From Sodiomyces alkalinus F11 (lineage: Eukaryota; Ascomycota; Sordariomycetes; Glomerellales; Plectosphaerellaceae): DNA of 64,000 nucleotides. Position 1 is the stretch's first letter. Each line of letters begins with the position of its first letter. The stretch covers positions 2,460,252 through 2,524,251 of the forward strand of contig NW_021167080.1 of NCBI RefSeq assembly GCF_003711515.1. The letters run 5' to 3'. Under the pieces are notes generated by a model that saw nothing but the letters and a program-made list of their open reading frames with translations, was not told the DNA's origin and did not search any database. Both the position numbers and the translations under genes were made by a program. Of this stretch, positions 57,552 through 64,000 are shown one piece after another.

Positions 57552-59227
57552 ATGGGCTTCTCAGACATGACTGCCTCTCTGAAGAGATTAATTTCCGGGG
57601 AAAATAACCCTAGGTACACCGCAATACCGGCCTCCAACAGCGTCACCGATGGCGGGAATGTACAGATTCAGTCCAGTGGGAGCAGATGGCTACCACAGAA
57701 CAGGCGACTCCTTAGGGTCTTGGGTGCACTCGTTTTTGTCACTCTCGTTGTCCACCTCGGTGTCGTTCTCTGGTAAGTAGCCAAATCTTTTTTTTTTTTT
57801 TTCCTTTTCCTTTTTCTTTTTTTTCCTTTTCCCAACATCAGACCGCGAGAGTTTGCTGACGAGATGCACAAAGGCGCATCACGAATTGCAAGGTTACGGG
57901 CAACTGCCAGGAGGAGGACCACACCCAGCTCTGGGGCCAGTACTCGCCCTTCTATCCCGTGCCCTCAGACTTCGACAGGGACGTCCCCGCGCAGTGCGAG
58001 GTCACCTTTGCCCAGGTCCTGTCACGGCACGGCTCTCGTGACCCGACGGTTCACAAGTCCGCCGCGTACCGAGAGCTGCTGGCCCAGATCCAGGAAACCG
58101 TAGAGGACTACGCCCAGGGCTACGAGTTCATCCGGGACCACAAGTACACACTCGGAGCCGACCAGCTGACGGCCTACGGCCGGCGCGAGATGAAGGTATC
58201 CGGCACAGCATTTTACCGCCGGTACAGGGCCCTTGCGGCGTCTTCCGAGCCCTTCGTTCGGGTGTCGGGCCAGCAACGCGTCATCGACTCCGGGCTGGAA
58301 TGGATGGATGGGTTCCTCGAGGCCAAGCAGGCCGACGGGCACGAGGTTCCGGGGGCGGAAAGGGCCGACTGGGAGGGTCGTATTGTGGTTGTACCGGAAG
58401 AAGAGGGGACCAACAACACGCTCAGCCACGGGCTCTGCTCCGAGTTCGAGGAGGGCCCGTTCTCCCGCTTGGGGGGAGAAGCCCAGACGGAGTGGAGGGA
58501 CGTATTCATGCCTCCCGTCGCGGCTCGGGTCAACGCTCATCTGCCCGGGGCGAACCTGACCCATTCCGAACTGGTGTACCTGATGGACCTCTGCCCCTTC
58601 AGCACGGTGGCGGACCCGGACCTGACGCTGTCGCCGTTTTGCGGGCTGTTCACGCTGGACGAGTGGCGCGATTACGACTACTACCAGACCGTGGGCAAGT
58701 ACTACGCCTACAACGAGGGGAACCCTCTGGGGCCGACGCAGGGTGTGGGTTTCGTCAACGAGCTGGTGGCGCGGTTGACGGGCAGGCCTGTGCAGGATCG
58801 GACGTCGACCAACGAGACGCTGGTCGGGGACGAGGAGACGTTCCCCCTCGGACGGGCGCTGTATGCCGACTTTAGCCACGACAACGACATGATGGGCATC
58901 TACGGCGCGTTGGGACTGTACGGGGAAGAGGCGACGGGAGGGCCGCTGCCCAAGGCGGAGCGGTTGTCGGCTCTGGAGGCGGGCGGTTTCGCGTCGAGGT
59001 GGACGGTGCCGTTCGGAGCGAGGATGTACGTCGAGAAGATGAGGTGTGGAATGATTCGCGGTGGGGAGGATGAAGATGAGGAACTTGTGCGGATCCTGGT
59101 CAATGACCGGGTCGTTCCGCTGGCTGGATGCGGCGCGGACCGCTTGGGTCGCTGTCGGCTGAGTGCGTTCGTGGACAGCTTGGAATTCGCGCGCAACGGT
59201 GGCCGCTGGGATGAATGCTGGATTTAA
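57552..59227 (+). CDS. Membrane-anchored histidine acid phosphatase (phytase-like)
   Basis: Predicted exons 57552-57772 and 57874-59227 give 524 aa. The catalytic RHGxRxP motif is RHGSRDP (Arg125-Pro131) and the partner HD pair is His409-Asp410 in FSHDNDMMG. Between them is the α-helical lid, with LCPFSTVADPD and FCGLFTLDEWRDYDYYQT. The family hydrolyses phosphomonoesters, including phytate. Instead of a cleavable signal peptide, the N-terminus has a cytosolic stretch of about 50 residues and one hydrophobic span (about 54-74), suggesting a type II membrane protein facing the secretory lumen or cell exterior. The intron has a T-rich tract and a TGCTGAC branch site before AAAG. The acceptor gives the join VVLW-RITNC. 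Confidence 0.88.
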
Positions 59228-60111
59228 TCAATGAGTGAACGCAACGAGTAAGCGAGCGGGGAGTCCGGCGTTTGATATTGCACATTTTTGTACGTCGTTG
59301 ATGAATGAATTGATTCATTGCGTTGTGGTTGAGCTGAGAAACACCCCCGTTGCTAGGGAGTGTGTGGAATGTGCTGATCTAGATCAGTTTACGGTCCAGA
59401 GTTGGGCCACTTGAATGATGTCTTTGAAAGACAGATCCGCAAACAGGAGATGGGAGATGTCAAGTTGTCTCGTCGTTATCCCGTCACCACGGAATAATTA
59501 CCTTTTATATGGTGTAGAGCTACGTACGGTAGCATCTTGTTTAAAGCACTGTACCATGGAAGCGAACCCAACTAACAATGTACAGTGCGCATTGAAATTA
59601 CTAAGGTACCTAGACAACGCATGCTAGCTATTGGATTGGTCAGCTTCTTCTCTTTCGTCATGGTGCAACTTCGCCTGTTGACGGAGTACGTAACCTAGAC
59701 CTAAGATTACCTACCTTACCTTACCTTACCCAAGGCTGTTGGGACTTTGTTGTACTACCTCAACAACCAACAATCACAATCTCCCTCTCCCCCCATTCCC
59801 TTGCACTCGATTTATCGCCAGTCGAATAATCGCGAGACTTTTACTGGAAGGCTATTATAGCTTCCTTGTCGAAGGCGAACGAGCTGAAGGCAGGCGACCA
59901 GAAAACAGCTGCATGACGACAGTCGAACAAGCATCTTTCCCTTTTCGGAACGGTCGGCATCAACCACGAAGAGACGCAGAAACACAAAGCCAGGAGACGA
60001 GCCATTGCATCGAGAAAGGAAACGGACGACCTGAAACGAGTTCAACCCGTTTAACGAACCGAGCCGTCAGAGGCAGCAAGAGAGACGAGGTGCAAATAAA
60101 TACCAGCCAAG
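59228..60111. other. Intergenic region with TTACC tandem repeat
   Basis: About 880 nt. It holds a tandem TTACC array at 59706-59730 and the promoter/leader of the next gene. No supported gene. Confidence 0.6.
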
Positions 60112-60907
60112 ATGGTTTCTACAGCAGGAACCATCGTTATAGCGATTGTGGTTGCTGCCGTTGTGGCGAGCGCTGCCTGGGTCGTCTACACCCAACTACG
60201 CGCAAGGAGATTAGGCGTACGTATCCCTCTTGGATCTCTCTTGTGTTCCTCTGCTCTGCCTCGCATACTTGACCACCCGCCCATCAGCAGAACAAGCAAC
60301 GCCATCGTAGCTAACTTATTTCTTTCTCCAGCTCCCACCCCCTTCCTTCACATCGTACGTCCCATTCCTCAAACGCAGCTCTCCTAGCGGGAGCGGCGGA
60401 GGAGGTGGTGGTGGCATCTCCGGTTTCTTCCGCTCCCTTCGCAACCCCCGGTCCGCGCCAGGCGCCTACGAAGAGCCCCTCCAGGGCAGCAGCAGAGCCC
60501 GCCGCGGCTTCGGCCCCCTCGACCCGGACGAAGCCTGGGACTCGCGCGTCGGGTACGAGGCGGACACCTACGGTCCCTACGGCGCCTACGAGGAGCAGGA
60601 GCTGCGTACCACCACGGGCGGACGACAGGACGTCGAAACGGGATATTCCGGGGCGGCGGCCGGGGACGTGGGTGCGGAGAGCTACGACATGAACCTGCCG
60701 CGGGACGTGGAGCGGGGACGGACTGGACCGAGACAGGGCCAGGTCGGCCGGAACCCCTTTGACGATGATGCGGAGGCGAGTAATATCAGCTTGCGCGGGG
60801 TGAGCCCTCGGCCCATCGATACCGGAGCGGACAACCGGCCAGGTGGGGGTAATGGCGATGGCGAGAGTCCGACCGAGAGGAGGTCGATGTTCAAGGAGAA
60901 TGTCTAA
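60112..60907 (+). CDS. Small single-pass membrane protein of unknown function
   Basis: Predicted exons 60112-60216 and 60332-60907 encode 226 aa. Residues 7-25 form one hydrophobic span (IVIAIVVAAVVASAAWVVY), followed by a basic RARRLGLPPPS junction, so the long C-terminal part is probably cytosolic. That part has a Gly run, a mixed low-complexity region, and a conserved-looking tail (NPFDDDAEASNISLRGVSPR, then ERRSMFKENV). I believe similar proteins exist in other filamentous fungi, but I know no function. The intron ends in TCTTTCTCCAG. The next gene downstream is the inositol monophosphatase. Confidence 0.75.
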
Positions 60908-61730
60908 AAGCGCTATGAGAGAGGTCTCGTGTCTGTATTTCTCCATTTTCCCTGGGGCGACCATAAAGCGCGGATGCCGGCTTCTGTTCTGTTCAGTGGG
61001 GACTGGGGCAGGTTGGTGGTCTTCCTGCTGCCTTTTTTCCTGTAAAGAATTATTTTCTCTTGCTACGCGTGGCATAGGCCTCGAGTTGAGGCTATTCATA
61101 TGAGACATGACTTTGGTTATACTCTTCATCGTCTGGATTGGGGTGTGGTGGGCGTGTTGTGGGAGAAGATGAGAACGTCGCCAGTTTTCATCCCCCCCCC
61201 TTCACCACGTCCAGCTCCTGTTCATCCCCTCAGCGATTCAAGTCCTGCGAATATGGTCATCATCAAAGGTGAAGCCGTGGGTGTCCCTTACGACTAGCCG
61301 CCATTCGCACCATTAGATGACATGAACAAGTTGAATCCTAGTTGGGAACCCTTCGCCCGGATTAACTGATCGTCGGAACGTGTCTCGTTCAAGAAAGATT
61401 GTTGGTTGGCACTAATTACCTAGTACTCTTATTCACTTCCGGTACCTGTACCTTCTAAAGCTGCCCCGCCGGCCGGCCTACTGACTCCGTGTGCGGGGCA
61501 ACCCCCAAAGCCCAAGGCGGGGGCAATGCGTCACTGAGCATATTCAGTTGTCCCTGCCAATGGGATTGGATGTAGAAATTCGTTGCCTCGCCTCTCGCAC
61601 AATCAACAATCAACGGCAGCCCAAACGTCTTCCACTCTAAACTCCAGATCGTCAGGAGTCAGTTATTGAACACCATCTAGGTCTATTGAAGCGTGGCACA
61701 GCTACCAACCAGCCCAGAGGCGCAATCACC
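60908..61730. other. Intergenic region
   Basis: About 820 nt with 3' flank on the left and the inositol monophosphatase promoter on the right. A C-run lies at about 61190. No gene is seen. Confidence 0.6.
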
Positions 61731-62754
61731 ATGGCGGACCTCAATCTTCAAGAGATTCACGACACGCTCGTTTCTGTCGCCTTCGAGGCCGGCAGGATGA
61801 TCATGTCCGCGAACCCTTCCGAAGGCGACCAAGGCACCAAACTGAACTGTACGCAACCTCGACATGTCTCCGTCTTTGCTGTTTTCCACTTCCTGCGCGT
61901 TTCCCTCTTCTTCTGGCGTTTTGCTTACGGCACATGCTAACTCTCTTTCTCTCCAACCAGCCGTCGACCTCGTCACCGAAACAGACAAAGCCGTTGAGAA
62001 GATGGTCTCCACCCGTCTCCGCGAATCCTACCCCTCCATATCCTTCATGGGCGAAGAAACCTACACCCCAGGCGCCCGCGTGGGGCCCGAGCCGACCTTC
62101 GTCGTCGACCCCATCGACGGCACCACCAATTTCGTCCACGCCTTCCCCTCCGCCTGCATCTCCCTCGGCTTGGCCGTCGACAAGCGCCCCGCCGTCGGCG
62201 TCATCTACAACCCGTTCCAAGACCTCCTCTTCACCGCCATCGGGGGCCAGGGGGCGTACATGCACCGCGGCGCCGCCGCCGGCCACGGCGCCCCGCAGCG
62301 TCTCCCGTTGGCGAAGAACCCGACCCCGCTGGCCGGGCTCGGTTCCGCCCTCGTCGGCGTCGAGTGGGGCTCTGACCGCCACGGCCCCAACTTCGAGGCC
62401 AAGGCCGCCACGTTCCGCAAATTGGCCGCGAGCCCCAGCGCCGAGGGCGGCGGCGGCGCCATGGCTCACTCGCTGCGCAGCATGGGCAGCGCGGCGCTGA
62501 ACCTCGCCGCCGTGGCCGCGGGGCAGTTGGACATGTACTGGGAGGGCGGTTGCTGGGCTTGGGACGTGTGCGCTGGGTGGTGCGTTCTCGCCGAGGCGGG
62601 CGGCATCGTCGTTGGTGGGAATCCCGGCGTTTGGGAACCCGAGCTCGATGGGCGTGTTTACCTTGCCGTCCGTGGGGCGCCTAGCGGCCAGAAGGAGATT
62701 GTGGAGGAGTTTTGGGCTGTTATGGGGGATCACCGCCTGGAATATTCGGTGTAG
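61731..62754 (+). CDS. Inositol monophosphatase family protein (Inm1/QutG type)
   Basis: Predicted exons 61731-61848 and 61961-62754 encode 303 aa. The three metal-site motifs are present: FMGEET, VVDPIDGTTNFVHAF (the family signature DPIDGT) and WAWDVCAGWCVLAEAGG near the C-terminus. The enzyme dephosphorylates inositol monophosphates with Mg2+. In fungi a close paralog, QutG, lies in quinate gene clusters, but no quinate gene is near here, so a general inositol phosphatase role is more likely. The intron begins GTACGC and ends CTCCAACCAG, joining KLN-SVDLVTETD. The C-terminus ends …HRLEYSV. Confidence 0.93.
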
Positions 62755-62867
62755 CAGACAAAACGAATAGCTCGACATCCTAGATCAGCAAGTATAAGAC
62801 AGGCGGCTCCTCTAATAGGGGCGATGCGCATAGACTAGGTTGGACAAGACTTGGCTATCTGTAGCAT

Positions 62868-62990
62868 AAAAAAAAAACGAAAGAAAGAAGGAAAGAAGGA
62901 AAGAAAGAAAAGAAAGAAAAGAATAAGAAACGAAAAGAAGAGAGAATAGAAAAGCCTAGAGGACAAAAGAGAAGAAGAAAAAAAAAACCG
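62868..62990. repeat. Purine (GAAA/GAAG) simple repeat
   Basis: A mostly A/G tract of roughly 120 nt of imperfect GAAA and GAAGG units, lying about 110 nt after the stop of the inositol monophosphatase gene. Confidence 0.85.
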
Positions 62991-63023
62991 GGCCATAAAG
63001 GGCCGCGAAATTCACAACTGCCT

Positions 63024-63070
63024 TATAGAGGTCAACTTGTCTATACTCTGTAAACAAGTTGACCTCTATA
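63024..63070. repeat. Perfect 17-bp inverted repeat with 13-nt loop
   Basis: TATAGAGGTCAACTTGT (63024-63040) is matched exactly by ACAAGTTGACCTCTATA (63054-63070). The loop is CTATACTCTGTAA. It lies about 270 nt after the inositol monophosphatase stop codon. It could form an RNA hairpin or be the residue of a small inverted-repeat element. Confidence 0.85.
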
Positions 63071-64000
63071 CCGTTTCTTGGACGTTAAGCCAGATTTTTT
63101 CTTCCCGACCGACCGTAATGAGATGACATCGACACTGAAACGATCCCTGGATGCACTTCATATAACAGGTTAAGAAAGAAATAGTGAATAACCCCAAAAT
63201 AAGTTTCCGGTCATATTGTCGCTGTCAAGTCGCAACCCAAGCTGACGTTAGGTGTCAAATCCATGAACTCGGTTTTCTACTGTCCATATACATTTCACTC
63301 TGTTATCAACGCCCCGGGATGCCAGAAATATGACGCAATTTGACATGACGTGATAAGTTGCAGAGCTCTTAATTTTGCACATTTAGATCTTCCCCAAAGC
63401 TGTAGCCTGTAGGGCCAACCCGTCCATGGCCACGTCCCCACTGCCGACTGCCGACCTGCTACGGAAACAGAGCGATTGGAAGTTGCATTTAGATCCGATT
63501 TCTATTTATGACACCGAAACCACTTTAGCTGGTTCAAGTTGCCACATTGGAGGTTTAGAACGGCATATGACTTGCCACAGACCGATTCACCGAAGATGGG
63601 CACGCACATTGCTGCCAATGTCGTGGTGAACGCTAGTCCGTTTGCGGGTGCTCGAGGCACCTCCCCACGTGGCCCACACCCTCCGCCGCCAAAACCCCCG
63701 ACGGGATCTAGCGCAAGTGACTGGTTCCAGGAAATGGGTAATCCTTGCAGCTGGTCAAATAGTGGGGCGGCTTTAACGTCATCGCAAGGGGGGTTTGGGA
63801 AGAGCCTGTGTATGAGGAATGGGGAGAAAGGCGTAACAGAGGCATAGTAGTCAGGACGTCTTATTGACATACTAGGAGACTTGGTGGGAGCAGACCATCA
63901 AGAGGAGGGAGGAAATGAAGGAGGGGGAGGGAAATTACGCGCTGCCTGTCGGCAAAATTCGGCGTTGGGCTTCCGACGTGAGAAGAAACTAGGAGAATTG

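Larger units (their letters stand above)
62755..64000. other. Terminal intergenic region
   Basis: About 1.25 kb with no supported gene. It holds a purine microsatellite (GAAA/GAAG units, about 62868-62990) and the 17-bp hairpin at 63024-63070. Frames at 63426-63870 overlap each other on both strands and carry no motif. Confidence 0.55.

Noticed and set aside
1..64000. Search by eye for tRNA B-boxes (GGTTCGA-N2-CC), 5S rRNA, CRISPR arrays, LTRs and terminal inverted repeats
   Set aside because: Near-matches (for example around 24755, 27588, 42136, 57166) failed at the fixed positions and had no A-box or cloverleaf; no repeated spacer array or long terminal repeat was seen. A covariance-model and repeat search would settle this.

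Overview
The window is nuclear DNA from a filamentous ascomycete (Pezizomycotina, most likely a Sordariomycete). Most genes carry short introns (about 60-190 nt) with GTANGT-type donors and CTGAC/CTAAC branch sites. Third codon positions are G+C-rich, promoters are CT-rich, and a CreA/CRE1 carbon repressor and a QutG-type inositol phosphatase are present. I cannot name the species. No tRNA, rRNA, CRISPR or intact transposon was recognised by eye.

Layout. 0-3.3 kb holds no convincing gene. 3.3-11.3 kb is compact: FOL1 (folate HPPK/DHPS, minus), a nitronate monooxygenase (plus), GLO3 ArfGAP (minus) and TIM21 (plus), arranged as two divergent pairs. 11.3-28.2 kb is gene-poor: the only clear gene is the intronless cre1 (20.4-21.7 kb, minus), with about 9 kb of apparently non-coding DNA on its 3' side and 6.5 kb on its 5' side. 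28.2-30.0 kb carries a six-exon Rad55-like recombinase. 32.7-37.0 kb carries TRM1 and a lipid-kinase-like gene, separated by a promoter with a 75-nt poly-C run. 37.2-48.1 kb is a minus-strand run: an ABCF ATPase, a secreted GPI-anchored Cys-rich protein, a BTB-bromodomain fusion and SEC62. 50.1-62.8 kb is a plus-strand run: a proline/serine-rich protein of unknown function, a broken copper P1B-type ATPase, a membrane-anchored histidine acid phosphatase, a small single-span membrane protein and an inositol monophosphatase.

How the genes relate. There is no operon-like pathway or biosynthetic cluster. Most genes are housekeeping: folate, tRNA methylation, ER and mitochondrial import, COPI/Arf traffic and recombination repair. 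The interspersed accessory genes are the BTB-bromodomain protein, the GPI protein, the acid phosphatase and the copper pump relic. Exon coordinates were worked out by hand, by matching reading frame, splice consensus and family motifs across each junction; in every multi-exon model reported as intact the summed exon lengths are a multiple of three.

Most notable points: (1) a BTB-bromodomain fusion whose bromodomain has Trp where the acetyl-lysine-binding Asn should be; (2) a copper ATPase with a stop codon, three apparent frameshifts and an altered DKTG[T->A] motif; (3) a dispersed 9-mer, TACG(A/G)AGTA, found 12 times, only between genes; (4) a perfect 17-bp hairpin downstream of the inositol phosphatase; (5) long C/G homopolymers confined to introns and promoters. 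I did not find a clear, previously undescribed multi-gene system.
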